Shown here piece after piece: positions 17,747 to 27,113 of a stretch of 64,000 nucleotides of DNA. The translations under genes and the position numbers were made by a program. Each line of letters begins with the position of its first letter. Position 1 is the first letter of the stretch. This stretch comes from DAOMNO01 sp035443885 (GTDB taxonomy: Bacteria; Planctomycetota; Phycisphaerae; Phycisphaerales; SM1A02). The stretch spans positions 186,001-250,000 of the forward strand of contig DAOMNO010000001.1 in assembly GCA_035443885.1 (NCBI GenBank), written 5' to 3'. The notes under the pieces are model-generated. The model searched no databases and was not told where the DNA came from. It saw nothing but the letters and a program-made list of their open reading frames with translations.

Positions 17747-18826
17747 CTACTTTTCTCGTGATGCCCGTTGAAGGGTCATCCAGGACGCAAGACGAGCGAA
17801 GAATCCACCTCGCTGCTGGGGTGCCGTTGGTACTTCGTAAGGCTCTTCAACGCCGACAAGCCGGCGCGCAAGCACGCGCAAAGCTTGCGTCGCTGGTGCA
17901 TCCGGTGCATACAGCACAAATGGAACGCGCTGCCTTACGGAAGCGGGCACGGAAGGGTCCGTCGGAATCGCACCGGCGAACGCGATCTCACGTCCCAGGA
18001 ACGTGCGGCTCACTCGCTCCATTCTCCCGAACACACTCCTACCTTCGTCGGGCGAAATCGTCATGTTGACGACAAGTTCGATGTTGGATTCTGATGGGAT
18101 GGTTCGGCGGGCCAGAGTCTTAATCATGCCGTAGGCGTCAGTCAGCGATGTCGGCTCAGGCGTTGTTGTAACCAGCGATGTGTGTGCTGCGCCAGCGAAT
18201 GAAACAACCGTGGAGTTGATGCCTGCACCCGTGTCGATGATGAGCACATCAGCAACTCGCTCCAATGCTGCGAGTTGCTGCAGCAGTCGCCTGCGATCAT
18301 CCATGTTCAGTTCGGCCATGCGCGCAACACCTGAAGCGCCGGGGATCAGTCGAAACCCGCCAGGAGCGAGCATCATCGCCTCCCACAGCTTGCACTTCCC
18401 TGCAACGACATGCTCCAGCGTGAGTTTGGGGGTGAGATTGCACAGAACGTCTGCATTGGCAAGCCCCATGTCCGCATCAAGCAGGCACACCTTCAGGCCC
18501 ATGCGGCTCATCAGCACAGCGAGATTCACCGCCAGATTGCTTTTCCCGACACCGCCCTTGCCAGAAGAAATCGCGATCGCCTTGGCCAGTTTGATGCGAG
18601 GCGGGACGGCGCGAGGCACAGGACGATGACGCCCCGGCAATGGTGCGAAACTGACCGCGCCGGAAGCCACACTCGGCGGAATACCGTGATCGGTTTCATC
18701 GTGCGCAACAATCCCAATCGCGCTTGCTGCACTGGAATCGTCGGGCGAAGCATAGCCGTGCATGGGTTCGCGAGAAACCCGCGCCTGCTCAATCGCTCGC
18801 CGCAATGCTGTAGCCTGATCGGTCAC
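17747..18826 (-). CDS. flhG: MinD/ParA-like ATPase FlhG (FleN), flagellar number regulator
   Basis: FlhG is a MinD-family ATPase that works with FlhF to set flagellar number and position. The deviant Walker A SSGKGGVGKSNLAVNLA lies near residues 87-103, a switch DADMGLANADVL follows, and DVLIIDTGAGINSTVV is the Walker B region. The C-terminal part ends with a basic/amphipathic stretch, as membrane-targeting MinD proteins often do. The N-terminal 80 residues are unusually long and low complexity. Its ATG overlaps the flhF stop (ATGA), implying translational coupling. Length 359 residues. Confidence 0.9.
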   Translation of the reverse strand: MTDQATALRRAIEQARVSREPMHGYASPDDSSAASAIGIVAHDETDHGIPPSVASGAVSFAPLPGRHRPVPRAVPPRIKLAKAIAISSGKGGVGKSNLAVNLAVLMSRMGLKVCLLDADMGLANADVLCNLTPKLTLEHVVAGKCKLWEAMMLAPGGFRLIPGASGVARMAELNMDDRRRLLQQLAALERVADVLIIDTGAGINSTVVSFAGAAHTSLVTTTPEPTSLTDAYGMIKTLARRTIPSESNIELVVNMTISPDEGRSVFGRMERVSRTFLGREIAFAGAIPTDPSVPASVRQRVPFVLYAPDAPATQALRVLARRLVGVEEPYEVPTAPQQRGGFFARLASWMTLQRASREK

Positions 18827-20280
18827 CCCTGTACCTCGCCTCCGAGAATCAACTCCGCCAATCGCTCTGGCCTGCCCACTTCAATGTGGTCAGGTACTTC
18901 CTGTCCGGTCGTTACAAAGCTGAGTTGCTTGCCGATGCGCCTGACGACATCGACGAGCATACCAAAGCTGACGGCTTCATCGAGTTTCGTCAGTACGATT
19001 TTGTGGATGCCGATCGCGCTAAAGGCTTCCGCCTCGCGCAGCAGCACGCGCTCGCCTGCCGTACCCGAAAGCACCAGATGAACCTCATGCGGAGCCGCAG
19101 CGGCCACGAACTCTCGCAACTCTGCGAGCCGATCGGAATCATTCTGGCTGCGACCAGCCGTATCAATGAGAATGACATCACACGACCGCAGCGCGTGAAT
19201 GGCCTGCCTCATCTCCGTCGGCGTGAGGGCCACCTGCAACGGCAATCCGATGATGTTGGCATACGTCCGAAGTTGATCGACGGCGGCGATGCGATAGGTA
19301 TCCGATGTAATCAGGCCCACGTTGCGGCCGTGTCGCAGTTTGTACGAAGCGGCAAGTTTTGCGATGGTGGTCGTCTTGCCCACACCCGTTGGGCCGACAA
19401 GTGCAATTGTCAGCGGGCGGCCGTCTGCAACATCCACTGCTACCGGCACAGCGCCCACCGGAATGCACTCGCTCAAGCGGCGAAGCACGGCGTTACGTAC
19501 GGATGCTTCATCGTCGAGTTGTGAATCGCTTAGTTCGTTCCGCACTTCGCTGACAATCCGATCGGCAAGTTCTTCTGACATATCCTGCGCAATCAGCTTC
19601 AGATACATGTCGAACAGGCGGGCTGGCATCGCGGCTGCACTCTTCGGCGCGATTGTCTGCCGTTGCAGTACCTGCCCGACCATGGAGCGGATTGCTGCCA
19701 GCTCTTCTTGCATGACACGAGCTTCCGCCGGCGGCACCGCAGGACGAACAGGCTCCGCTGACACCCCAGCATGAACTGTGACCTGCTGCGAAGGAGTGGG
19801 CGTGAGCACATAGCCCCGCGCAGTCGGCTCTTTGGCTGGCGCAGTGGAGCGCTTCTCCACTGTGGTCTTGGGCGACGGCGCGGCAACCGAAGATGACGGC
19901 GCAACAGGAGCCTGAGCTTTGGACTGTTGTTTATCGCGTGCAAACTTCTCTGCGAGGGCGATGGCCAGCTTGCGAGTTCGCTCACGGTCGATTTCGCCAA
20001 CTTCTTCAATCAACGACGCGTTTGCCTTGCCATAGGCGCGCTTTGCCGCCGCGCTCGTCGGATTTGCGCTTTGCGGCACATGCTTCTTTTCCGGAGCCTG
20101 CTGAGGCGTTGCGGTAACTTCGATAATCGTCTTTCGGCCGATGCCGAGCAGGCCGCCTCGTTTGAAGGTGCGCGTGTTGAGGATCACCGCTCCCGCGCCA
20201 AGGTCTCGCTTCACGGCGGCTAGCGCTTCAGCCATTGTGTAGGCTTGGTAAGTCCTGAGCTTCACGGGCATGCCCTCCAT
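18823..20280 (-). CDS. flhF: Flagellar biosynthesis GTPase FlhF
   Basis: FlhF is an SRP-type GTPase that marks the site where the flagellum is built. The N terminus MPVKLRTYQAYTMAEALAAV is the usual FlhF B domain. A variable Pro/Ala/Lys-rich linker covers about residues 65-190. The NG GTPase domain has G1 GPTGVGKTTTIAKLA near residue 298, the DTYRIAAVDQLRTYA box, DTAGRSQND, and TKLDE. 485 residues, within the family range. The start is ATG 20280 with GGAG 11 bases upstream; an ATG three codons later (20271) is equally possible. It sits 30 bases downstream of flhA and overlaps flhG. Confidence 0.92.
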   Translation of the reverse strand: MEGMPVKLRTYQAYTMAEALAAVKRDLGAGAVILNTRTFKRGGLLGIGRKTIIEVTATPQQAPEKKHVPQSANPTSAAAKRAYGKANASLIEEVGEIDRERTRKLAIALAEKFARDKQQSKAQAPVAPSSSVAAPSPKTTVEKRSTAPAKEPTARGYVLTPTPSQQVTVHAGVSAEPVRPAVPPAEARVMQEELAAIRSMVGQVLQRQTIAPKSAAAMPARLFDMYLKLIAQDMSEELADRIVSEVRNELSDSQLDDEASVRNAVLRRLSECIPVGAVPVAVDVADGRPLTIALVGPTGVGKTTTIAKLAASYKLRHGRNVGLITSDTYRIAAVDQLRTYANIIGLPLQVALTPTEMRQAIHALRSCDVILIDTAGRSQNDSDRLAELREFVAAAAPHEVHLVLSGTAGERVLLREAEAFSAIGIHKIVLTKLDEAVSFGMLVDVVRRIGKQLSFVTTGQEVPDHIEVGRPERLAELILGGEVQG

Positions 20281-20310
20281 GGCAGTACGTGCTCCAATGC
20301 AAAGGCGGGA

Positions 20311-22470
20311 CTACGCTGCACCCGCTCCGATCCGTGACGTCTCCTCCTGTGGCAAGTGTACCAAACCCATCGATTCCACGTCGAGACCCTTCACCACCTC
20401 GTTGTACGCCAGCACCGCAACCTGCGCAATGTGTGGGTCGAGAATCTGCTTGAGCTGCGCTCGTATGCTGGGCGAGGCCAGCACAATCACGGGATGACCC
20501 GCGCCGACCAGTGGCTCGGCAGCGCGGCTCACGGCGGCGGCGATCTTGTTCGCCATCGCAGGCGGAATAGAAAGCGTCGTGCCGCCCGGTCCACGATCAA
20601 TGTACCCGCTGATGAGGTCTTCCGTCGCCGGGTCCATCGTAATGCAGTAAAGCCTTGGCTTGCCGTTCTCGTCTATTGCTGCGTGCTGATTGGAGATCGT
20701 CCGCCTGAGCGCATTGCGAACATACTCGGTCAGCACGTCAAGATCCTTCGTGTGCTGCGACCAGTCCCCCAGTGTTTCCACAATGGTCTCCAGATCACGA
20801 ATCGGCACACGCTCTCGCAGCAGATTCTGAAGCACCTTCTGCAATTCACCCGGCTTGACCGCCGCGGGGATTGCCTCCTCTACCAGCTTGGGCGAAGTTT
20901 TCTTGAGCTGTGCGATGAGATGATTGACCTCTTCACGCGAGAGCAGTTCGTCGGCGTGAGACTTCACCAGTTCTGTCAGATGTGTGGCCAACACGCTGGT
21001 CGCGTCCACCACGGTGTAGTTCATTGTTTCTGCCCGCTGCTTCTGTGCTGGTTCGATCCAGATGGCATCCAGCCCAAATGCGGGTTCCTTCCCTGCAATG
21101 CCTTCGATTCTGCCGCCCGCAAGACCGGAGTCCATCGCCATCAAGAGTTCGGGATAGACGACGCCTTCACCGATCACAGCAGCACGCAGTTTGAATCGGT
21201 AGGCATTGGCATCAAGTTGCATATTGTCGCGAATGCGAACGGGCGGCAGAACGATGCCCATTTCCACGGCGAGCTGCCTGCGAATCATAGAGATTCGGTC
21301 AAGCAGATCGCCGCCTCGCGAAGCATCCACGAGCTGCACAAGGCCGTACCCAATTTCGAGTTCCAGCGTGTCCACGTTCAACAGGTCTTCGACCGGAGCC
21401 GTCTGCGGAGCCTGTTCCGCCGCTTCCGTTCGTGCGGATTGTTCTCGATCCATCAGTGTTCGTTGGCCCACAAGCCGCACGGCCCAGCCCAACCCCGCCA
21501 CCGCAGCGGCAGCAACCAGCAACGGCATCGTGGGCAGCGGCGTGAACGCCAGCACCAGCAGGAAGCCGCCGATCAGAAACAGCGCTGTCGGCTGCGACGA
21601 AAGCTGTTTGGGAATCTCATCACCAATCGCCTGGTCATTTCCTGTGCGTGCGACGATCAAACCTGCTGCGATTGCGATGATGAACGAAGGTACCTGACTG
21701 ACGAGCCCGTCGCCGATCGTCAGTCTGGTGAAGACCGACATCGAATCCGCCATCGACCAGCCCTTCTCGAACGCACCGATTGCAAAACCGCCTGCAATGT
21801 TGACGAGCGTAATGATGATGCCTGCGATGGCGTCGCCCCGAACGAACTTGCTGGCACCGTCCATCGCGCCGTAGAAGTCCGCTTCTTCCGTAATCGCTCT
21901 TCGTCTGGCCTTGGCCTCTTTCTCGTCGATAAGCCCCGCGGAGAGATCCGCGTCAATCGCCATCTGCTTGCCGGGCATGGCGTCGAGCGTGAACCGCGCA
22001 GCCACTTCACTCATGCGCGTCGCGCCTTTCGTAATCACCACGAATTGCACGACGACGAGAATAACGAAGATGATGAAGCCAACGATGACCGATTCGCCCG
22101 CGACAAAGTTGCCGAACGCTTCAATGACCTGCCCCGCAACAGCGGTTGCCTGTTCAGGCGAATCCGCATCGGCAGTCAGAATCAACCGAGTGGACGCGAC
22201 ATTGAGAACCAGACGGAACAGTGTCGTCGCCAGCAGGAGCGCCGGAAAGACGCTGAACTCCAAAGGCTTGCCCATGTAGATCGTCGTCAACAGGATGACG
22301 GCAGCAAGCGAGATATTGGCGGCCAGCAGCACGTCCAGCACAGGCGTAGGCAGCGGCACCACCAACACGATGATGAGCAGCAGAAACGATACCGGCACCA
22401 GCAGATGCCGATTGCGCGCCACCCATTGCAACGGTGCGGGAATATTCGAGTTGTATGCTGCCTTCGCCAT
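20311..22470 (-). CDS. flhA: Flagellar type III export apparatus protein FlhA
   Basis: FlhA forms the nonameric export gate ring. The first 320 residues contain about eight membrane segments with the conserved FHIPEP-family block (LFRLVLNVASTRLIL, then ITKGATRMSEVAARFTLDAM and MAIDADLSAGLIDEKEAKAR). A cytoplasmic domain follows from about residue 360, including LEIGYGLVQLVD and a C-terminal RAQLKQILDPHIAQVAVLAY region. The length of 719 residues is typical. It is followed by flhF after 30 bases. The 132 bases between it and flhB hold no gene. Confidence 0.96.
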   Translation of the reverse strand: MAKAAYNSNIPAPLQWVARNRHLLVPVSFLLLIIVLVVPLPTPVLDVLLAANISLAAVILLTTIYMGKPLEFSVFPALLLATTLFRLVLNVASTRLILTADADSPEQATAVAGQVIEAFGNFVAGESVIVGFIIFVILVVVQFVVITKGATRMSEVAARFTLDAMPGKQMAIDADLSAGLIDEKEAKARRRAITEEADFYGAMDGASKFVRGDAIAGIIITLVNIAGGFAIGAFEKGWSMADSMSVFTRLTIGDGLVSQVPSFIIAIAAGLIVARTGNDQAIGDEIPKQLSSQPTALFLIGGFLLVLAFTPLPTMPLLVAAAAVAGLGWAVRLVGQRTLMDREQSARTEAAEQAPQTAPVEDLLNVDTLELEIGYGLVQLVDASRGGDLLDRISMIRRQLAVEMGIVLPPVRIRDNMQLDANAYRFKLRAAVIGEGVVYPELLMAMDSGLAGGRIEGIAGKEPAFGLDAIWIEPAQKQRAETMNYTVVDATSVLATHLTELVKSHADELLSREEVNHLIAQLKKTSPKLVEEAIPAAVKPGELQKVLQNLLRERVPIRDLETIVETLGDWSQHTKDLDVLTEYVRNALRRTISNQHAAIDENGKPRLYCITMDPATEDLISGYIDRGPGGTTLSIPPAMANKIAAAVSRAAEPLVGAGHPVIVLASPSIRAQLKQILDPHIAQVAVLAYNEVVKGLDVESMGLVHLPQEETSRIGAGAA

Positions 22471-22602
22471 GAACAGTGATTCAGTTCAATCGATCGTCAA
22501 CAAGACACATGGATGGGCCAGAGAAGGCCCGGAAAGAACTCGCAGGAGCGACGAGCGTGATGCACAGATGCCATCGCGTGTTGATGCGTGTGTCATCGCA
22601 GC

Positions 22603-23673
22603 TCAACCCGCCTTTCTGCCACTCAGGCGATAGATGTACGCGAGTATTTCGGCCACTGCCTGATAGAACTGCGGCGGCACTTCTGCCCCGACCGGCACAT
22701 CCTTATATAGGGATCGTGCCAGCGGCTTTCGCTCGATGATCGGAATCCCATGCTGCATGGCGATCTGTCGAATGCGGATCGCCAGATAATCCGCGCCTTT
22801 TGCCACCACTTTCGGCGCATTCATCTTGTCGGGATCGTATTGAATCGCGATCGCAATGTGCTCCGGGTTTGTCACAATGACATCAGCCTTCGGCACGGCA
22901 GCGGCGACTCGCTGCCGTGCGATCTGCTGCTGCATACGCATGCGGCGGCGCTTCGTCTCCGGGTCGCCGTCCGACTGTTTCATCTCATCTTTCACCTGCT
23001 GCTTGGTCATGCGCAGGTCTTTTGTGTGTTTCCATTTCTGATAGATAAAGTCGAATACGCCCAGCAACAACAGAACCGCAAGCACGCGCAGTGCTAGGTC
23101 AAGCATCAGCCAGCCTATTTCAGACAGGCACTGCATCACCGTCAGGTGCGGCAGCAGCACGATACGCTCTGCGTACTGCATCATGGTGAGCGCAGAGACA
23201 ATCATCACGATGAGCACCTTCAGCGAATCAAGCGATACTTTGACCAAGCCTGAAAGGCCAAAGATGCGCTGAAAGCCCTTCAGCGGATTCAGTTTACTGA
23301 ACTTCGGCGCAGCCGCCTTCATGGAGATGAGCCAGCCAATCTGCACAAAGCTGCCGATGTACGCCGCCAGCCATGCCAGTATGAGCAACGGGACAACCAG
23401 GCGAATCGCGACGGCTGCGATCGTCATGGCCGACTCACCCGCGCTCTCGACGCGCAGCCAGTCACTGACTGAGCCGGGGATCAGCGCATGTTCCAAGGCA
23501 GCCTTGCCCTGCCCCAGCATGGGCATGACGGTAAAGCAGATTGCGACGGTTACGACCGTCAGCAGGAGCGCCCCGGCAAGGTCCTGACTGCGCGAGACAT
23601 TACCCTCCTCGCGTGCTTCCTGCCGCCGCTTTGGCGTTGCCTCCTCTGTCTTTTCACCCAGATCGTCTGCCAT
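22603..23673 (-). CDS. flhB: Flagellar export apparatus protein FlhB
   Basis: FlhB controls the switch in export substrate from rod/hook to filament. The N terminus EKTEEATPKRRQEAREEGNV is the family signature, followed by four membrane segments up to residue 215. The cytoplasmic domain carries the autocleavage site as NPEH in ADVIVTNPEHIAIAIQYD, where most homologues have NPTH; cleavage is between Asn and Pro, both retained. 356 residues, typical length. fliR lies 9 bases downstream of the start side in the same operon. The Thr-to-Glu variation at the third position is mild and occurs in some homologues. Confidence 0.95.
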   Translation of the reverse strand: MADDLGEKTEEATPKRRQEAREEGNVSRSQDLAGALLLTVVTVAICFTVMPMLGQGKAALEHALIPGSVSDWLRVESAGESAMTIAAVAIRLVVPLLILAWLAAYIGSFVQIGWLISMKAAAPKFSKLNPLKGFQRIFGLSGLVKVSLDSLKVLIVMIVSALTMMQYAERIVLLPHLTVMQCLSEIGWLMLDLALRVLAVLLLLGVFDFIYQKWKHTKDLRMTKQQVKDEMKQSDGDPETKRRRMRMQQQIARQRVAAAVPKADVIVTNPEHIAIAIQYDPDKMNAPKVVAKGADYLAIRIRQIAMQHGIPIIERKPLARSLYKDVPVGAEVPPQFYQAVAEILAYIYRLSGRKAG

Positions 23674-23682
23674 GATTCCTGC

Positions 23683-24483
23683 TCAAATGGCGCGGTCGCC
23701 GTATGACTCAATCCATCCGAAAATTGCCGCCAGTGTTGCGTCGATGCCTTCCATCACAACTTCGTTGATGACGATCAACCCGACCGCCACGATCAAGAAT
23801 CCTGCAAGAATTCGTAGCGGGAAACCGAGACTCAAAATGTTGAGCTGTGGCACAGTCTTGGAGATAAAGCCCATCGCAATGCTCTGCAGAAAAATCAGTG
23901 CGAGCAGCGGTGCTGCGACGCGCATCGCCAACTCAAACGCTGCCAAGAGCAGTCCGCCTATCAACGCGAGAAGTGAAGCATCTGGCGAAAAACCGCCCAA
24001 CGGCACGTGTGAGAAGCTATGCAGCACCGCGAGTACCATGAACTCATGCCCGCCGATGAGCAGGAACCCCGCGAGCGCCATGAAAAACAATAACTGACCG
24101 ACGATATCGGCTTCGTCGTCGATCGCCGGGTTGTAAAACTGTGCGAAGCCAAGGCCCATCTGCTGACCCATGATGAGGCCGCCGGTTTGCACCGCCATCA
24201 TCGGCAAACTGGCGACGTAGCCGATGATCAAACCAACCATCAGTTCCATCGCCACAATCGGCCCAAGCAGCCAGAGGCTCAGCGACACCGGCCCACCGAC
24301 AAACGTTTCGGCTGAAAGCAGCGGATAAATCGCGAGGCCGATGATGAATGCGAGAAACACTTTCACGCGAACAGGCACCATGGCAGAACCGAAGACTGGA
24401 CCGAAGATCATCAAACCGCCCAAACGAAAAACCACGAGCATCGCTGCGGGGATGTGATCAAGGATGGTTTGAAGGTGAGACAC
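23683..24483 (-). CDS. fliR: Flagellar export apparatus protein FliR
   Basis: FliR is a membrane component of the export gate together with FliP and FliQ. About six hydrophobic segments and the conserved features RLGGLMIFGPVFGS at the N terminus and the glutamine-rich GGLIMGQQMGLGFAQFYNP are visible. I place the start at GTG 24483, giving 266 residues, normal for the family; the open frame extends to 24573 but that part overlaps fliQ and has no FliR character. No strong ribosome binding site is seen, so the exact start is uncertain. It follows fliQ after 35 bases. Confidence 0.9.
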   Translation of the reverse strand: MSHLQTILDHIPAAMLVVFRLGGLMIFGPVFGSAMVPVRVKVFLAFIIGLAIYPLLSAETFVGGPVSLSLWLLGPIVAMELMVGLIIGYVASLPMMAVQTGGLIMGQQMGLGFAQFYNPAIDDEADIVGQLLFFMALAGFLLIGGHEFMVLAVLHSFSHVPLGGFSPDASLLALIGGLLLAAFELAMRVAAPLLALIFLQSIAMGFISKTVPQLNILSLGFPLRILAGFLIVAVGLIVINEVVMEGIDATLAAIFGWIESYGDRAI

Positions 24484-24518
24484 GACGTTGCAGGCGGTCA
24501 ACAGGGGCGGGTAGTCGT

Positions 24519-24767
24519 TTAGAACTGCGTAAACATTTCGATGGCGAACTCCGTCATGCGGATGGTGATCCAACTCAGCAGCACGACCGACACCAGAATC
24601 ATCACGACGATCTTGGGAACAAACGTCAGTGTCTGTTCCTGAATCTGGGTTACTGCCTGAAACAGACTGATGATGAGCCCGACAAGCAGGCCCGCGCCGA
24701 GAATCGGCACGGAGAGAATCAGCGCTTCCATCAGTGCGATGCGAACAGCGTCAACAGCGTCGATCAT
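24519..24767 (-). CDS. fliQ: Flagellar export apparatus protein FliQ
   Basis: 82 residues with two long membrane helices, the normal size for FliQ. The conserved GLLVGLIISLFQAVTQIQEQ stretch, followed by TLTFVPKI, is diagnostic of the family (known for the IQE motif after the first helix). FliQ assembles with FliP5 and FliR into the helical export gate. It lies 10 bases downstream of fliP in the same operon. Confidence 0.95.
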   Translation of the reverse strand: MIDAVDAVRIALMEALILSVPILGAGLLVGLIISLFQAVTQIQEQTLTFVPKIVVMILVSVVLLSWITIRMTEFAIEMFTQF

Positions 24768-24777
24768 TACGCATCTC

Positions 24778-25653
24778 CTACGGACCGCCCGACGTCAGCA
24801 TCAGGTCGGGTTGAATCACACTTGTCATCAATGAGCCGATCACAAGCTGCCAGCCGTCCACCAGAACAAACAGCAACAGCTTGAACGGAAGGGAAATCAA
24901 CACCGGCGGCAGCATCAGCATGCCCATCGAAATGAGCAGGCTGGCGATCACCATGTCGATGACCAGAAACGGCAGGTAAATCTTGAAGCCGATGAGAAAC
25001 GCAACCTTGAGTTCACTCAGGATGTATGCCGGAATCAACGACAACATGTCCACATCTGCACGAGTAAGTTTGCTGGGGTCTGATGTGTCGATCCCTCGAT
25101 AGTTCAGCATCATGAAGACACCGGACCAGTTTCCGGTCGCTTCAATCTGAGCGAACATGAAGTCGCGCAGCGGCTGCTTGGTCTTGTCCCATGCAACGTC
25201 GTAATCCGTGATGCTTCCCTCGGAATATGGCCGAATGCCTTCTTCGTACATGCGATGCGCGGTGGGAGCCATCACAACGAATGTGATGAAGAGACTAAGG
25301 CCCACAACGACCTGGCTCGGCGGCAACCCCTGCGTACCCAACGCCTGCCGCAGCAGACCCATCACGATGACGATGCGCGTAAAGCATGTGCAGAGCACCA
25401 GCAATGCGGGGGCAAGGCTGAGGACGGTAAGGAGAAGCAGAATGTTGAGCGGGGTACTCAGTACGCCCGCTCCGGTGGCCGAGATATCAGGCGCATCATC
25501 GTTACGCGGCAGGAGCGCAGCGGCATCTTCCAGCACTCGAATCGGATTGATCCCCGCAAGATCCGCCGGCGTGCTGGACTGCGCGTGTGCGATTGATGAC
25601 AGCGCAACCATCACTGCCACGACAGCAAACCACGTTCTGTACGTTTGACTCAT
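24778..25653 (-). CDS. fliP: Flagellar export apparatus protein FliP
   Basis: FliP is the pentameric core of the export gate. It has a cleavable signal peptide (MSQTYRTWFAVVAVMVALSS, ending AHAQ), then membrane segments with the family blocks FTRIVIVMGLLRQALGTQ, PPSQVVVGLSLFITF and LSELKVAFLIGFKIYLPFLV, and VIASLLISMGMLMLPPVLIS. The ATG at 25653 is chosen: GGGGGAGGG lies 7 bases upstream and it overlaps the fliO stop as ATGA; a TTG at 25671 in the same frame is less likely. 291 residues. Upstream is fliO, downstream fliQ. Confidence 0.96.
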   Translation of the reverse strand: MSQTYRTWFAVVAVMVALSSIAHAQSSTPADLAGINPIRVLEDAAALLPRNDDAPDISATGAGVLSTPLNILLLLTVLSLAPALLVLCTCFTRIVIVMGLLRQALGTQGLPPSQVVVGLSLFITFVVMAPTAHRMYEEGIRPYSEGSITDYDVAWDKTKQPLRDFMFAQIEATGNWSGVFMMLNYRGIDTSDPSKLTRADVDMLSLIPAYILSELKVAFLIGFKIYLPFLVIDMVIASLLISMGMLMLPPVLISLPFKLLLFVLVDGWQLVIGSLMTSVIQPDLMLTSGGP

Positions 25654-26429
25654 CGCGCCGCCCTCCCCCAACTGAACAAGCTGCGCCCCGGCGCACGAGT
25701 GAGGTCAACAATCTCGCCGCCGTCCCGCGAAAGTTCTGCTGCGCTGCGAGGCTCGCTCTTCTGCTGCGCCATATCGTGCTCATGCTTGAACTGATTGAGC
25801 ATGGATCGAAAACGAAGCGAATCGCGACCTGATGAACCGGCTTCGATTCGGGCCAGCAATGCAGCGACTTCGTCGTTATCCGTGACCTCAGTCAGTGTCC
25901 TCATCGCTCCACCTGCGGCGTGCGTCAGCACGATCCGCCGGCCCAGCTTGAGAAGAACGAGCTGCTGCCCGCGGGCGACCGGGTAGCGTGCCAGAACTTC
26001 AAGCACACCGGATGGGCGGCCACCTGCCGCAAGGCCTCGCGAGAGTTTCGATGTTGCCATCCTCAAAAACACGGCCAGCCCGATCACGGCTGCCAGCGCG
26101 CTGAGTACTTGAATGACATCACCTGCACGTGGGTCAATGCGCTGCCAAAGAGAACCCCCGCTGACAGTTTCGCCTGCCTCTTCATGCTGCTTTGCGCTCT
26201 CGTCAAGTTGGCGAACGTCCGACGCTCTCGGCGCACCAAGCGGCAACTGCTCATGCCACGGCGCGTGCGAAGACTGTAAGACTTCTTCCCGTTCAGGAAG
26301 TGCTTCGAGTTCGAGCGAAACAACATCGTTGGCAGCGACTCGATTGGGCGGCGTCTCCGCAAAAGAGCCTGCGCCGAACACAAGAGCCATGCACGCCGCA
26401 CAAAGCGGCGATTGAAGGGAGCATCGCAT
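25650..26429 (-). CDS. fliO: Flagellar protein FliO
   Basis: FliO is a small bitopic membrane protein that helps FliP assemble. This version is 259 residues with an N-terminal signal-like segment (residues 5-24), a polar region, one membrane segment near residues 105-125 (VIQVLSALAAVIGLAVFLRM) and a conserved cytoplasmic FliO domain: LEVLARYPVARGQQLVLLKL and the following GRRIVLTHAAGG. Many FliO proteins are shorter (about 100-150) because they lack the extracytoplasmic front part; here the front is long, which is seen in several phyla. It overlaps fliP by four bases. Confidence 0.85.
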   Translation of the reverse strand: MRCSLQSPLCAACMALVFGAGSFAETPPNRVAANDVVSLELEALPEREEVLQSSHAPWHEQLPLGAPRASDVRQLDESAKQHEEAGETVSGGSLWQRIDPRAGDVIQVLSALAAVIGLAVFLRMATSKLSRGLAAGGRPSGVLEVLARYPVARGQQLVLLKLGRRIVLTHAAGGAMRTLTEVTDNDEVAALLARIEAGSSGRDSLRFRSMLNQFKHEHDMAQQKSEPRSAAELSRDGGEIVDLTRAPGRSLFSWGRAAR

Positions 26430-26522
26430 GTCGCCAATCCTTGGCTTGAACCGCCGGATCCTCCGACGGGTCTTTCCTGCGTCTAACTCGAATGCAGGAA
26501 AGACAAGACTGCATTACGAACC

Positions 26523-26972
26523 TTAACTAGAACTAGCTTCAGCACTCGGTTGCTTGATGATCTCGCTGATCCTCACGCAGAAATTCTCATTCAGCACCAG
26601 CACCTCGCCACGCGCCACGTGCCGATCATTCACATAGATATCCACTGGATCGCCAGCCGCTTTGTCCAGTTCAATAACAGACTCAGCGTTCAGCCGCAAC
26701 ACATCCTCGACGTACATACGAGTTCGTCCGAGTTCGATCTTCACATCCAGATCAATGTCATCCAAGAGCGACAGCCCTGCCGCACCGTTCCGACCAGCGG
26801 TACCGTTTGCACGTGCGAAGTCGGGCAGATCAAGCGCGACCTCACCAGCCGCACCCTTGATCTTTTCCGCAGCGGCGGCCGCAGCGTTGATCGACTGCTC
26901 GGCAAGCACCTCGGGCGCAGGATCATCACCGGTCTGCTGTTGAGCTTGAATGTCGGGCGACTGCTCAGCCAT
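26523..26972 (-). CDS. fliN: Flagellar motor switch protein FliN
   Basis: FliN is part of the C-ring. The C-terminal SpoA (surface presentation of antigens) domain is clear at residues 75-140: LDDIDLDVKIELGRTRMYVE, then LRLNAESVIELDKAAGDPVD, then IYVNDRHVARGEVLVLNENF. The first 70 residues are Ala/Gln-rich linker. I start at ATG 26972 because GGAG lies 6 bases upstream; GTG 26984 is in frame but less likely. No fliM accompanies it here. 149 residues. Confidence 0.93.
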   Translation of the reverse strand: MAEQSPDIQAQQQTGDDPAPEVLAEQSINAAAAAAEKIKGAAGEVALDLPDFARANGTAGRNGAAGLSLLDDIDLDVKIELGRTRMYVEDVLRLNAESVIELDKAAGDPVDIYVNDRHVARGEVLVLNENFCVRISEIIKQPSAEASSS

Positions 26973-27113
26973 CCGTGGCTCCACGGCTCACGCCTGGGTA
27001 TGTCCGGTCGCCAGTCTTTGCCGACAGCGCGCACCGGGGATTCTCGACGCTTTCCATAGCATCGGCCGGAGCCTTGAACTTTCTCCAGCAACGCCATCAT
27101 GAGCCACCAAGGC

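Noticed and set aside
20356..22479. A 707-codon open frame on the plus strand opposite flhA
   Set aside because: It is the antisense shadow of flhA: high GC at the third position keeps stops rare, the product has no domain, and its composition (His/Arg/Gln-rich) is typical of such shadows.
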